From: a virus
Length of the DNA: 45,979 bases
Strand: one strand, 5' to 3'
IMG/VR virus record: IMGVR_UViG_3300022674_000016
Span: 1 to 45,979 of that record
Below the pieces are notes generated by a model that made no database searches, had not been told where the DNA came from, and saw only the letters and a list, made by a program, of their open reading frames with translations. Below are positions 6,878 to 15,576 of this stretch, piece after piece. The position numbers and the translations under genes were made by a program. How positions within the stretch are numbered: the first letter of the stretch is position 1; the number at the start of each line of letters is the position of its first letter.

Positions 6878-7081
6878 ATGCTTCCATTGTTGCAAATGGC
6901 AGGGGCAATAGCAAAAAGCAGAGTTAAAGGAAAAATGAACAAGAAGTGGGAAAAACACGGCGACATAATGGATGCTTTCGGCCTTGAACGGAGCGGTGAT
7001 TACGGCGTGAAAAAGAAAAAGAAGAAAAAGAAAACAGACAGAATGGGCAACACATACACATCAACAGTAATCGGAACATAA
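6878..7081 (+). CDS. Lysine-rich small protein, 67 aa, function unknown
   Basis: Met at 6878 is preferred because AAGGGGAAAACG precedes it. A hydrophobic N-terminus (MLPLLQMAGAIA) is followed by a basic region and a run of lysines (KKKKKKKK near residue 47). It lies between endolysin and holin, so an accessory lysis role is possible but unsupported by motif. Confidence 0.6.
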   Translation: MLPLLQMAGAIAKSRVKGKMNKKWEKHGDIMDAFGLERSGDYGVKKKKKKKKTDRMGNTYTSTVIGT

Positions 7082-7092
7082 AGGAGCAAGTT

Positions 7093-7278
7093 ATGAAAGG
7101 TTGGAAGACATGGACCGCTGCTGGGCTTGCCGCTGCCATTGCAGTTGTCCAGACGCTTGAAGCCGCTGGCGTTATCCCGGCAGGAATCGCAGATACCGTA
7201 TCCATCATTGTCGGAGCGTTGGCTGGTGCATTCGGTATTGCTGGCATTGGACATAAAGTGGAAAAACTCAAAAGCTGA
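7093..7278 (+). CDS. Holin-like membrane protein, 61 aa
   Basis: Two hydrophobic helices (about residues 8-26, WTAAGLAAAIAVVQTLEAAG, and 33-52, ADTVSIIVGALAGAFGIAG), basic N-terminal MKGWK and basic C-terminal HKVEKLKS, consistent with a small two-helix holin. AAGGAG is 6 bases upstream. Being directly downstream of the endolysin supports a role in timed membrane permeabilisation. Confidence 0.75.
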   Translation: MKGWKTWTAAGLAAAIAVVQTLEAAGVIPAGIADTVSIIVGALAGAFGIAGIGHKVEKLKS

Positions 7279-7312
7279 AACGAACTTGCTTTAAGGCGAA
7301 AAGGAAATTGCT

Positions 7313-8581
7313 GTGGCGAGCATACTAATGATCAGCAAGTATGGCGATGGAATTCCCCTGGCAATACGAATGGCTCAAGATGGAAACATCGTCAAAATCT
7401 GGATCAAAGACAAGGAAGCCCGAAAGTCACTCAACGGCTTCCGCAACCCAAGCAAGGTTAGCGATCCGTACAAGATGCTTGATCAATACGACTTGGTACT
7501 GAATGACATGGTTGGAACAGGCTCCGTTTGCGACACCCTCTCCTCAAAGGGGAAGCTCGTCCTTGGAGGTGGTTCATTCAATGACAAACTTGAACTGGAT
7601 CGTGAATATGGCTCTAAGGTTGCCCAAACACTTACGGAGGCAGCTATCCCGCCGACTGTATCAATTAACACAAAAGAAGAACTTATAAAATTTTTTGAAA
7701 AGACCAACAAGCCCCAAGTAATTAAACCCCTCGGCAACAAGCAAACCAACCTCACTCTTGTGTCGAGGGATAAAGAAAACCGAATGCTCAAAAGCGTTAT
7801 CGCAAAGAGAGCCGCCGAATTCGTACCTTGCATAGTCCAAGAAACTGTCGAAGGAATAGACATATCGACGGAAGGCTGGTTCAACGGAAAGGAATGGGTA
7901 AAACCATTCAATCACACCATTGAGTCGAAGCGGTTCATGGAAGGCGATAAAGGATGCCAAACGGGTTGTATGGGAAACATCGTGTGGCCCACAACCGGAG
8001 ACAAATTGACCTCAACCGTCCTTGAACCCTTGAGCAGTCTATTAGAGAAAGTAAACTACGTTGGCCCAATCGACGTAAATTGCATCGTAACGGAGGAGTC
8101 GGCCTATTTTCTTGAATATACGGCTCGCTTTGGCTACGATGCGATCCAAGCTTGGTCAGAATTGATCAAGGCATCCATCTTCGACTATCTCTATGGAATC
8201 GCTTCGGCTCAAAAGGATTCATTCACTTATCACAATGAATATGCAATAGCCGTTCGCTTGACGATACACCCCTTCCCAGGAAAGGGAGAAATTGAAGACC
8301 TTTCGGCAATACGTGTCATTGACCCTCCCCAAGCTGCAATGAAACACGTTTGGCTTGCTGACGTATCCCAGGACGAAGACACCTTCCTGATGGCGGGTGT
8401 TGACGGTGTAATCGGGGCCGTAACATCAAGGGGAATCTCTGTCAGGGAATGCCAGCGCAGGGCGTATCGAACGATAAACAATATCACACTCAGCGATGAT
8501 GTCCAGTACCGAAACGACATAGGAAACAACGTCGAAGACGATAAGAAGAAGCTGATAGAGTTTGGGTGGTTGAATGCCTGA
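7313..8581 (+). CDS. ATP-grasp ligase, PurD/GARS-like
   Basis: 422 aa from a GTG start (AAAAGGAAA upstream). Order matches phosphoribosylamine-glycine ligase-like ATP-grasp enzymes: an N-terminal Rossmann-like part with GG (LVLGGGSF ~83-90), the ATP-binding lysine in QVIKPLG (~135-141), QETVEGIDISTEGW (~176-189), and a metal-binding GPIDVNCIV…YFLEYTARFG (~251-274; Asp254, Asn256, Glu268). It probably forms an amide or similar bond on an acid substrate using ATP. A plain purine biosynthesis role is unlikely for a gene in a virion operon with no other purine genes; substrate unknown. Confidence 0.82.
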   Translation: MASILMISKYGDGIPLAIRMAQDGNIVKIWIKDKEARKSLNGFRNPSKVSDPYKMLDQYDLVLNDMVGTGSVCDTLSSKGKLVLGGGSFNDKLELDREYGSKVAQTLTEAAIPPTVSINTKEELIKFFEKTNKPQVIKPLGNKQTNLTLVSRDKENRMLKSVIAKRAAEFVPCIVQETVEGIDISTEGWFNGKEWVKPFNHTIESKRFMEGDKGCQTGCMGNIVWPTTGDKLTSTVLEPLSSLLEKVNYVGPIDVNCIVTEESAYFLEYTARFGYDAIQAWSELIKASIFDYLYGIASAQKDSFTYHNEYAIAVRLTIHPFPGKGEIEDLSAIRVIDPPQAAMKHVWLADVSQDEDTFLMAGVDGVIGAVTSRGISVRECQRRAYRTINNITLSDDVQYRNDIGNNVEDDKKKLIEFGWLNA

Positions 8582-9215
8582 AATCAAACCCATTGTCAAA
8601 GGAGCAATAAAGCTTGGTGAAGAGATTGTCGAGAAAAGAGCGGCAAAGAAAGCAGCAAAGAAACCTATCCGAAGGATGGCAAAAACATTGTATGACTTAG
8701 AAAAAGAAAACAAACAAAGCTTGCGAATGCGTCAACTCCTTGAGTCTGGTGAAAGAAGCAGCACTGAGCGCACGTTGGTTGGGGCTGACTTCATGGGGAG
8801 AAAAATAAAAAGAGTAGTCAAGGATGGACCGAAGCATCACGCAATCTTTTTAGACGATGGAACGGCACGAAGGGTGACAAAGCCTTTTGTTATAGATTTG
8901 GTAGAAGAAGTGGGCGGGTACAAGCATGTCTCCAAAAAGGTAGAAGAAGGCGGTCCAACCCTTCTTGACGCTGCGATCAAAGCTTACAACAAGGCAACAA
9001 CTCAATTCCAAACTGGCGCTTTGAACACATTCACGTCCCGAAGGCAAATAAAGCAATCACTTCAAGCTTACCAACAGCAAGTCGAACAAACCGGAATAAA
9101 AAGTTTACCACACGTTGCCGTTGAATGGATTTCCACCGGGGAACGAAAAATAATGAGCGAAGCCTACGCTAAAGCCCTTGAAGACGCAAATTTAGTAAAG
9201 ATCATTGCAAGGTAA
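8574..9215 (+). CDS. Head-region protein, 213 aa, function unknown
   Basis: Not recognised. A basic N-terminus (KRAAKKAAKKPIRRMAK) is followed by a compact region with GRKIKRVVKDGPKHHAIFLDDGTARRV, resembling a small beta domain, and a helical C-terminus rich in glutamine. It overlaps the ATP-grasp gene by 8 bases and is 11 bases before the portal, so a virion or head-assembly role is likely by position only. Confidence 0.6.
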   Translation: MPEIKPIVKGAIKLGEEIVEKRAAKKAAKKPIRRMAKTLYDLEKENKQSLRMRQLLESGERSSTERTLVGADFMGRKIKRVVKDGPKHHAIFLDDGTARRVTKPFVIDLVEEVGGYKHVSKKVEEGGPTLLDAAIKAYNKATTQFQTGALNTFTSRRQIKQSLQAYQQQVEQTGIKSLPHVAVEWISTGERKIMSEAYAKALEDANLVKIIAR

Positions 9216-9226
9216 AGGAGCCAAAA

Positions 9227-11005
9227 GTGGCGAAAAAGAAAAAGGTTGTTATTGACGAATTCACCCACGGATGGATGGAACAAATAAAAGCTGGGATTGA
9301 ATTTCGCAAAAAATACTCCACCAGAGAAAGTTGGGAAGACTACCGCAAATACTACCGTGGGCAATGGGCTGACGGCCTTGTCCCAATAAACAAAATCTTC
9401 AGCTACGGTCGAGCACTCATCCCAAGAGTCTACTTTCGAGCCCCAAGAGTTAGCGTCACGGCAACGCACCCCGACCTCGTTCTTCACGCTCAAGTAGTGG
9501 AAGCTCTTGACAACCTTCTCATCAAGGAATTGATGCTCAAAACGACTCTCAAAAAAGCATCCCTCAACACCTACCTTTGCGGAGTCGGCCCAATCAAGCT
9601 CGGCTACGATAGCGAATTCGGCTACATCCCCGATCAGTCAATAACGGAAAACGGGGAAACCGCTACTCAACTCTCCCGCACCGAAGAAAACGAACTCATC
9701 GAATACCACGAAAACATAAAGCCTGGAATGCCTTGGGCCTTGAGCGTTCGTCCTGAAGACATCGTAGTTCCTTGGGGGGCTGACGATCCGCAAGCCCTTC
9801 CCTGGATAGCTCACTACATCCTCCGTCCACTCGACGATGTAAAGCAGGACCAAAAGTACAAAAACACCTCCGACCTCCAAGGCACAAGAGCCCCTACAAT
9901 GGGTGAGGATACTCGCTCAAGGGAAACATTCCGACCTCGGGACTCAAGAGAAAAAGGAATGACCTATTGCGAACTGTGGGAAGTCCGTGACCGCAAGACA
10001 CGGCAAATACTTACCTTCAGCGAAGACACTTTACTGATGAGCGTCCCTGACGTTCTTCAATCCCCGGAAGGAATGCCTTGGGAATTTCTCTCTTTCAATC
10101 CCGATCCTGAATTCTTCTGGTCGATCCCTGACGCTCACATCCTGGCTCCGCAACAAGAAGAACTGAACGAAACCAACACTCAGGCCAGCCAGCACCGTCG
10201 AATTGCCCTTTTGAAATTCCTCTACAAAAAAGGCGCACTGTCAAAGGAATCTCTCGACCTTTTTCTGAGTCCGAATGTCGGCCCTGCTGTAGCCGTCGAA
10301 GACAACATAGAAAACTTAGCCACTGCAATCATGTCCCTCCAACCGCATGTTCCCCCTGAACTTTACCGGGACATGCAAGCTACGATGTCGGCAATGCGTG
10401 AGCAAATAGGCGTGGGCCAAAACCAAGAAGGCTCCTTCAGTCCGTACCACGGCAAGACAGCAAGCGAATCAATGATCGTTTCCGAAGCCAACGAAGAAAG
10501 AGTGGATGAACGAAAAGACACCGTAGCCGACACTCTCGTCCGAATAATCCGCAAGTGGAACTGGATGCTTTTCAACTTTTGGAAAGAAGAAAAAGTAATC
10601 CGCATTGTATCGCCGCTGGGCGATCCGCAATGGGTTCCCTTCACCGGGGATCAACTCAAGGCAGATTACATGTTGAATATAGACGCTGACTCAGGAATGC
10701 CAATCTCTCGGGCTCTCAAGCAACAACTTGGAACTGAAATGTTCAAGGCATTCAACGGCGACCAAATGATAAATCAACAATTGCTCCGTCAAATCGCACT
10801 TGACAACTACGCTATCGTTGACCCTCGAATCCCTCACTTGTTACAAACTGAATTCGGCGGGACTGACGAACTTCTCAGTGCCGAACGCCAACCTAACCCG
10901 ATGTACGGAAGCGGAGGAGGTAAAGGCTCTGCCGGGGGAAGGACGGGAGCTACACCAAAAAATCCTATCCCCTTCGATAAATTAAAGAAGGATCTTGGAG
11001 GTTGA
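9227..11005 (+). CDS. Portal protein
   Basis: 592 aa from a GTG start (AAAGGAG upstream). Typical portal features: N-terminal SWEDYRKYYRGQWAD, clip/stem region beginning HILAPQQEELNETNTQASQHRR, FSPYHGKTASESMIVSEANEERV, then KWNWMLFNFW and a polar glycine-rich tail. It forms the dodecameric ring through which DNA enters and leaves and to which the tail adaptors bind. Position after terminase and before scaffold and capsid agrees. Confidence 0.92.
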   Translation: MAKKKKVVIDEFTHGWMEQIKAGIEFRKKYSTRESWEDYRKYYRGQWADGLVPINKIFSYGRALIPRVYFRAPRVSVTATHPDLVLHAQVVEALDNLLIKELMLKTTLKKASLNTYLCGVGPIKLGYDSEFGYIPDQSITENGETATQLSRTEENELIEYHENIKPGMPWALSVRPEDIVVPWGADDPQALPWIAHYILRPLDDVKQDQKYKNTSDLQGTRAPTMGEDTRSRETFRPRDSREKGMTYCELWEVRDRKTRQILTFSEDTLLMSVPDVLQSPEGMPWEFLSFNPDPEFFWSIPDAHILAPQQEELNETNTQASQHRRIALLKFLYKKGALSKESLDLFLSPNVGPAVAVEDNIENLATAIMSLQPHVPPELYRDMQATMSAMREQIGVGQNQEGSFSPYHGKTASESMIVSEANEERVDERKDTVADTLVRIIRKWNWMLFNFWKEEKVIRIVSPLGDPQWVPFTGDQLKADYMLNIDADSGMPISRALKQQLGTEMFKAFNGDQMINQQLLRQIALDNYAIVDPRIPHLLQTEFGGTDELLSAERQPNPMYGSGGGKGSAGGRTGATPKNPIPFDKLKKDLGG

Positions 11006-11006
11006 A

Positions 11007-11285
11007 ATGCCTTTGTATGAATTCCACTGTGAAAGCTGCGATGCTCGATTTGAGGCACAAGCAATGATTGCAAAGCGTGATGACGTGATGTGCAAGTGCG
11101 GAGCAAAACCTAAACGCTTAATATCAAGGACTAAAGAAGATTGGTTCCGCCCCTTTGTGAGCGAAGACTTCAACGGAGAGCCAATCAAAGTGCGAACAAA
11201 AGAACATTACAAGAGGCTTTGCAAAGAACACAACGTCTATGCCCCACATTGCTTTGGGCAGGGATTCAACATAAGCGAGATTTAG
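11007..11285 (+). CDS. FmdB-type zinc-ribbon protein, 92 aa
   Basis: Met at 11007 with GGAGG upstream; begins MPLYEFHCESC, the FmdB signature, with Cys8/Cys11 and Cys29/Cys31 as likely zinc ligands, followed by KPKRLIS. Short zinc ribbons of this type often lie beside phage head genes, where their role is unknown. The C-terminal half (EDFNGEPIKVRTKEHYKRLCKEH) resembles the tail seen in phage versions. Confidence 0.82.
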   Translation: MPLYEFHCESCDARFEAQAMIAKRDDVMCKCGAKPKRLISRTKEDWFRPFVSEDFNGEPIKVRTKEHYKRLCKEHNVYAPHCFGQGFNISEI

Positions 11286-11287
11286 CT

Positions 11288-11533
11288 ATGGTCGGCCTTT
11301 TCAACAAGGACTCAAGAATCCACTACGTTGACAAAGACTACGTTGTCATCGACAACCCAACGGACAACTTCACCCCAACCATCGTCCACCGGGAGAAAGG
11401 AGATCCAGATTTCGGCAGAGTACGAACAATAGCAATCCTTCTTGGCATGACCCTGGATGGCGAACCCTTCCTTCGTAGCGATGGCTTGTGGTGCAACAAA
11501 TTGAAACTGAACGGAGCGAAAAATGGAAAATGA
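11288..11533 (+). CDS. Small protein, 81 aa, function unknown
   Basis: Not recognised. Start Met at 11288 lies 2 bases after the previous stop and has only a weak GAGA upstream, so translation may be coupled. The ORF to 11141 in the same frame merely overlaps the zinc-ribbon gene. Beta-rich composition; overlaps the next gene by 11 bases. Confidence 0.55.
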   Translation: MVGLFNKDSRIHYVDKDYVVIDNPTDNFTPTIVHREKGDPDFGRVRTIAILLGMTLDGEPFLRSDGLWCNKLKLNGAKNGK

Positions 11534-11729
11534 ACCTCACTTTGAAGCAATCATATCCCTCTCAAGTTCAACGGCGAGCGTTGACTTCAGTGGAGGAATC
11601 TGGACGAAAATGATGGTTGAAAAAGCGTACAGATGTATGCTCAACTCTCTCCCTGCATACATCGCCAAAATGAGAGCGGATGACCAAGTAAGCGAACCCC
11701 CAAAGAAAAGTGAAAGGAAAGCGAAATGA
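11523..11729 (+). CDS. Small protein, 68 aa, function unknown
   Basis: Not recognised. A helical C-terminal half and a lysine-rich tail (PPKKSERKAK). GGAG precedes the start within the end of the previous gene. Its stop overlaps the start of the scaffold gene (ATGA), fitting co-translation. Confidence 0.58.
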   Translation: MENEPHFEAIISLSSSTASVDFSGGIWTKMMVEKAYRCMLNSLPAYIAKMRADDQVSEPPKKSERKAK

Positions 11730-12382
11730 CTACGGAAAACGAAGATAAACTTGAACAAGCCCCTAGCAAAATTGAATTGACCGACGAACAGTACGCAGCG
11801 TTGCTTGAACGAACTGCGTCATTGGAAGAACTTGAAAACGCTACGAGGGAGAGCCGTCAAAAACCATCCCTTGACGACCTCGTACATGAAGGAACACAAA
11901 AGAAAGAGGAAGAGGAAAAACAGCTTCCCGCTGACCTTGACGAACTCAGTAACACTCAACTTGTAAACGTAGTCCTCGACGTTATCAATTCGCAAGCTGG
12001 TGAAAAGCTCAACAAGATTGAGGTTGCTGTTGAAACGCTTCGAATAGCAAGAGAAATCGACAAAGTCGAAGCTAAATACAACGATTTTTGGATGTACGAA
12101 GATGCGATACGTGACATATCCATGAACAACGAATCACTTGGCATCGAGGATGCTTATCAACTGGCGAAACTGAAGAATCCCCAAGAAACGACAGACGGCG
12201 AGAACAAAGAGCGCAAACAAACAAGAACTGAAAAGTTATTAAACCTCCCTCCAAGAACCTTTGGCGAAAAACCAAGCGTTGCCGTAGCATCAACAACTTC
12301 ACTCAACAGAAGCGAAACGCTGAAGAGTGCGGCTACAAAAGCTTGGGACGAAGTTGTTGGAAAGGGTAAGGTATCTGTCTAA
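11726..12382 (+). CDS. Capsid scaffold protein, putative
   Basis: 218 aa, strongly acidic and helical with coiled-coil-like stretches (YAALLERTASLEELENATRE; KKEEEEKQ), no cysteines, and a more basic C-terminal segment (SLNRSETLKSAATKAWDEV). This composition and the position directly before the major capsid gene are typical of internal scaffolds. No protease gene or prohead-protease motif was found nearby. Function inferred from composition and position. Confidence 0.75.
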   Translation: MTTENEDKLEQAPSKIELTDEQYAALLERTASLEELENATRESRQKPSLDDLVHEGTQKKEEEEKQLPADLDELSNTQLVNVVLDVINSQAGEKLNKIEVAVETLRIAREIDKVEAKYNDFWMYEDAIRDISMNNESLGIEDAYQLAKLKNPQETTDGENKERKQTRTEKLLNLPPRTFGEKPSVAVASTTSLNRSETLKSAATKAWDEVVGKGKVSV

Positions 12383-12406
12383 CCCTTTCAATCAAGGAGA
12401 AGTAAA

Positions 12407-14044
12407 ATGACAATTCCGTCATGGGATCAGACTATTGATACCTTTTTCACCTCCACTTGGGCGAACAGGAAAAAGGAAGCCATCGAGCAAGCCTTCCTGA
12501 AAACCCCGTTCATCTACTGGCTGCGTGAAAAGGGTCACATGGAGAACCAAGCTGGATTCCGTAGAGTAGAAATTCCCCTGGAGTACGGATCGAACGAAAC
12601 GATCCGCTGGATCGGGAAGGGATCGACCGTCCCAATTCAGGACAGTGAACTAATCACCATGTGCTACGAGCAGTGGAAGTACGTAGCCGCTTCCGTTGTG
12701 CGCTGGTTCACTGAAGATCAACAGAACCGTGGTCAGGCGGCGATGATCAAGCTGGCAGAGAAGAAGCTCGGAGCGGCAGAGCGTGGCCTCTACGAAGACC
12801 TCGAAAGGGTAACGCTTGGGGATGGGACCGGGACAAACGAGCCTAACGGCATTCAGAATATCATCTCTGCAACGCCTACTACCGGAACCGTCCACGGTCT
12901 GAACAGAGCGACTTACGATTGGTTTCGCAATCAGCAAAAGACTTCCACTGGAGCCGCCGCTGTCTACCTCGTCAGCGACATGCGAACCTGTCTCAACGAC
13001 ATCATTCAGTATTCCCGAAGTGAACTGAAGGACATCATTCTCGTCACCAACCAAACCATCTTCGAACTCTATGAAGATGTTTGCCTTGAGATGAAAGTCC
13101 TCCAGAACACCATGCTCGGGGATGCGGGGTTCGACAACGTGGTCTTCAAGGGCAAGCCTCTAATCTGGTGTCCGACCGCTCCATCCGGCAACATGTACTT
13201 CATCAACCCAACGTACCTCAAGCTCGTCTGTGACGAATCATTCTTCATGGAGATGACGGATAAACAAACCTGTCCGTCTAAAACCTTCTCTGATTACGGG
13301 GAACCCCACCTTAACTAATGGGCAACCCGAGGCAAGGCACGTTTATGTTTGAATCTCGAAAAGAATTGATGGCTTACTTGGCAGGGTTCCTCGATGGGGA
13401 AGGCAGTTTTATTATTATATTTGACTGCAACGGTGTCTTTTCAGGACGCATCAATGCAGGACAAGTTGATAGAAGACCCCTTGAATTGCTTGTTGCTACA
13501 TTTGGTGGACGAATCAGGAAGATAACAAAAAGTTATGTTTCTAAATTTGGAAACCAAATGGTAACCCAATGGGACATAACCGGACCAAGTATGTATAAAA
13601 TGCTTCTTGAGATTCAACCCTACCTCCTCGTCAAAGCCGAGCAAGCTGATTGTCTCATTTCTCTCCAAGAGTCAATCAACATGTATAAGGGCAGAATTGG
13701 TAAAAACCGAGAATTTCCTCTTCTCCCTGACGAGGTGATTTCGTATCGTAGAGAGCTTTATGAAAAATGCAAAGCTCTTAAACGTGGGCTAGCCGCAACG
13801 ACTAAGCGAGAAGGGTATTCCTTGGCTGGGAATACATGCGATAGTCTGGACTGCACAAATGGTAAATGTGCAGAGGTGGCAGAAATGACCACCCGCCTCA
13901 TGGCTGTGAGGTCATAAAAGTAACAGAGCGTGGAAGCAGATTCCTGACCAGCCCTTCGACAAGGTTGCTCAAATCGTCTGTACCTTGAACATGGTTTGCT
14001 CAAGGCCGATCTGTCAGAAGGTACTCACAAGCATCGCTGCTTAG
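12407..14044 (+). CDS. Major capsid protein, gene split by an intron
   Basis: Exon 1 is 12407-13261 (285 codons) and exon 2 is 13931-14044 (37 codons plus TAG); spliced product 322 aa. Unspliced reading would end at 13318. Exon 1 has HK97-fold-type capsid features: FYW-rich N-terminus, RRVEIPLEYG, VRWFTEDQQN, AAERGLYEDLERVTLGDGTG, and NMYFINPTYLKLV near its end. Exon 2 starts WKQIPDQPFDKVAQIV and holds NMVCSRP, a conserved capsid C-terminus that the unspliced frame lacks. AAGGAG precedes the start. The junction reads MEMTD/WKQIP. Confidence 0.9.
13262..13930 (+). ncRNA. Group I intron in the capsid gene
   Basis: 669 bases. P1: exon bases 13255-13261 (GACGGAT) pair over 7 bp with 13272-13278 (GTCCGTC), placing a U-G wobble exactly at the 5' splice site; the intron ends in G13930. 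A P4/P5-like segment AATGGGCAACCCGAGGCAAG is at 13317-13336. P7: GACTA in GCAACGACTAAGCG (13795-13808) pairs with TAGTC in CGATAGTCTGG (13839-13849). A hairpin TGCACA…TGTGCA (13852-13872) follows, then GGTGG…CCACC (13875-13893). All fit a group I ribozyme; subgroup not assigned. Splice sites are inferred. Confidence 0.88.
13318..13917 (+). CDS. LAGLIDADG homing endonuclease, intron-encoded
   Basis: 199 aa. MAYLAGFLDGEGSF (residues ~19-32) is a clear single LAGLIDADG motif with the catalytic acidic residue, followed by the family pattern …GRINAGQVDRRPLELL…FGGRI. A single motif implies a homodimer. It should cut intronless capsid alleles to spread the intron. The start at 13318 overlaps the exon 1 read-through stop (TAATG), as at other junctions in this genome; Met at 13345 is an alternative. 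Both ends lie inside intron core structure. Confidence 0.88.
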   Translation: MGNPRQGTFMFESRKELMAYLAGFLDGEGSFIIIFDCNGVFSGRINAGQVDRRPLELLVATFGGRIRKITKSYVSKFGNQMVTQWDITGPSMYKMLLEIQPYLLVKAEQADCLISLQESINMYKGRIGKNREFPLLPDEVISYRRELYEKCKALKRGLAATTKREGYSLAGNTCDSLDCTNGKCAEVAEMTTRLMAVRS

Positions 14045-14075
14045 TTGTGCTGTCGTGGTGTTGGAAAGGGAAGCT

Positions 14076-14456
14076 ATGCCTGAAATCAAGGGAACGTACT
14101 GCGATGAACACAAGATGACCTGTCAAGCGTTGAAGGATGCTCACAGAAGCATCGAAGATCATGAGCAGAACTTGAGGAAGGCGATGACAACAAGAGTAGG
14201 AATAAGTATGCTTACAGTCGTTACAACAATATTCTTGGGGTTGTTTGCAATTTCCATCGACCTTAACCAAGCAGCGATTGATGAAGTGAACAACCAGGCT
14301 GAAGAGAGAAAGGTGATGATCAGGCAGTTGTATGAACTGAACAGTGAAACAAAAGTGTCGATTGCTCAATTAAGTACCTCGATGCGTAGAATAGACAAGT
14401 CAATAGACTCTATGCAAGGGGAACTTAGAGAGCTTCACAAACCTTCACGGAATTGA
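14076..14456 (+). CDS. Single-pass membrane protein with coiled coil, 126 aa
   Basis: Residues ~45-65 (VGISMLTVVTTIFLGLFAISI) form one transmembrane helix between a short cysteine-containing N-terminus (CDEHKMTCQAL) and a long C-terminal coiled coil with heptads (STSMRRIDKSIDSMQGEL). Met at 14076 is supported by AGGGAAG. It lies between capsid exon 2 and the decoration-like gene. An inner-membrane spanin-like or virion role is possible; no lipobox partner was found, so function stays open. Confidence 0.7.
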   Translation: MPEIKGTYCDEHKMTCQALKDAHRSIEDHEQNLRKAMTTRVGISMLTVVTTIFLGLFAISIDLNQAAIDEVNNQAEERKVMIRQLYELNSETKVSIAQLSTSMRRIDKSIDSMQGELRELHKPSRN

Positions 14457-14506
14457 GTTTTCGTGGAGTACCTAACTAACCAAAAGTAGGACAAAGGAGA
14501 AGCAAG

Positions 14507-15256
14507 ATGGCAAATGAAAGGTATGCAGAGTTCATTGAAGAGACTCCGAAGAGTTACCTCCAAGGTCTGTTTGAGGAGTCGAGTACACAGAAGCACAAGC
14601 TCGGAACAGAGCGAAAGCTCTCTGATGGAAGGGTGTTTGTTTACGCCAAGATGGGAGCTACAAACGCAGTAGCAGGACAGGTATATCAAAGTGTTGTTGT
14701 TGATGCTAACGTGGCGAATGTAGCTGTAGCGAATGCCAACGTTAGTGATCGTACAATCACTGTCACTCCTGTTACTGTACTTACCGCTGATGCTGTGGCA
14801 AATGCCTTTGCGGAAGGATTCGCTCACATCACAACTGGCGGTGCGAACGGCATGGCATACAAGATTAAAAGCCACGGTGCGCTTACGGCAAATACCGCTG
14901 CAAACTTTGTCTTGTATGACAAGCTTAGAAGTGCCAACCTTGCTACATCTAAGGTGACACTTACAAGGCATCCTGTAAAGGATGTTATCGTTCATCTTTC
15001 CCCACCGACTTCTGGTCTGGTGGGCGTTCCAACCTTCGTTGTGACAGCCAATTACTATGCTTGGTTGCAGAAGAAGGGTCCATGCCCATGTGAAGTTGAT
15101 GGAACGGTTGTTGCTGGTGACAAGGCTATTTGTAGTGCGAATGCAAACGGAACGATTTCTCCCGCTGCAAATGGTCTTGAGACAGAGATCACGGTTGGAA
15201 AGGTTATTTACGCTGCTGCGAATGACCTTTGGGCGTTGGTTGATCTTGATCTTTAA
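14507..15256 (+). CDS. Head decoration/capsid-associated protein, putative
   Basis: 249 aa, AAAGGAG upstream. Beta-rich, starting with a helical tag and RVFVYAKMGATNAVAGQVYQ, and ending GDKAICSANANGTISPAAN…ITVGKVIYAA…WALVDLDL, a repeated-strand arrangement seen in capsid-associated phage proteins coded just after the capsid gene. Ala-Asn dipeptides are unusually frequent (ANVANVAVANANV). A hairpin follows the stop. Confidence 0.6.
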   Translation: MANERYAEFIEETPKSYLQGLFEESSTQKHKLGTERKLSDGRVFVYAKMGATNAVAGQVYQSVVVDANVANVAVANANVSDRTITVTPVTVLTADAVANAFAEGFAHITTGGANGMAYKIKSHGALTANTAANFVLYDKLRSANLATSKVTLTRHPVKDVIVHLSPPTSGLVGVPTFVVTANYYAWLQKKGPCPCEVDGTVVAGDKAICSANANGTISPAANGLETEITVGKVIYAAANDLWALVDLDL

Positions 15257-15265
15257 TCTTCAAAA

Positions 15266-15288
15266 GGGGGTCATTAAAAGTGGCCCCC
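15266..15288 (+). terminator. Stem-loop after the decoration-like gene
   Basis: GGGGGTCA (15266-15273), a 7-base loop, and TGGCCCCC (15281-15288) pair over 8 bp with one G-U. The tail ACTTTCGG has few Ts, so it is more likely a partial terminator or mRNA 3'-end stabiliser behind abundant structural genes than a full stop. Confidence 0.55.
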
Positions 15289-15304
15289 ACTTTCGGAGGC
15301 AAAC

Positions 15305-15544
15305 ATGGCTCAAATAAGTGGCTCTACAGCTTGGGAAGCTTTTGTCCAGAAGGCGTTTCCAGGAAATTACAGGATCAAAACTGGCAAACCACGAATCATC
15401 TGCGCTAACGCCGCTCCAGCTAATAGCTCAAATGCCGCTCCTATCGGTACACTTTGGCTTGAGATGGCGGCTAACAATCTTGAAGTGGCGAACTGTTGGG
15501 TTAACACAGCAAACGTAGGAACGTGGATTAAAATCAATGCTTAA
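15305..15544 (+). CDS. Small virion-region protein, 79 aa
   Basis: Not recognised. A GTLWLEM segment and the closing WVNTANVGTWIKINA resemble the small fibre- or base-like domains often found in tail proteins (T-L-W-x-x-x…G-x-W). Ala-Asn rich (ICANAAPANSSNAAP). CGGAGG precedes the start. Confidence 0.6.
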   Translation: MAQISGSTAWEAFVQKAFPGNYRIKTGKPRIICANAAPANSSNAAPIGTLWLEMAANNLEVANCWVNTANVGTWIKINA

Positions 15545-15576
15545 AGCGACAACCTACAAAACAAAAGGAGAAGGCG

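Noticed and set aside
7313-8581. True purine-synthesis gene purD
   Set aside because: ATP-grasp motifs fit, but no other purine gene is present and the gene lies in a virion operon; kept as PurD-like only.
12407-13930. Intein in the capsid protein
   Set aside because: The frame of exon 1 stops at 13318 before the endonuclease motif, and no Cys/Ser…His-Asn splicing residues are present; RNA pairing supports an intron.
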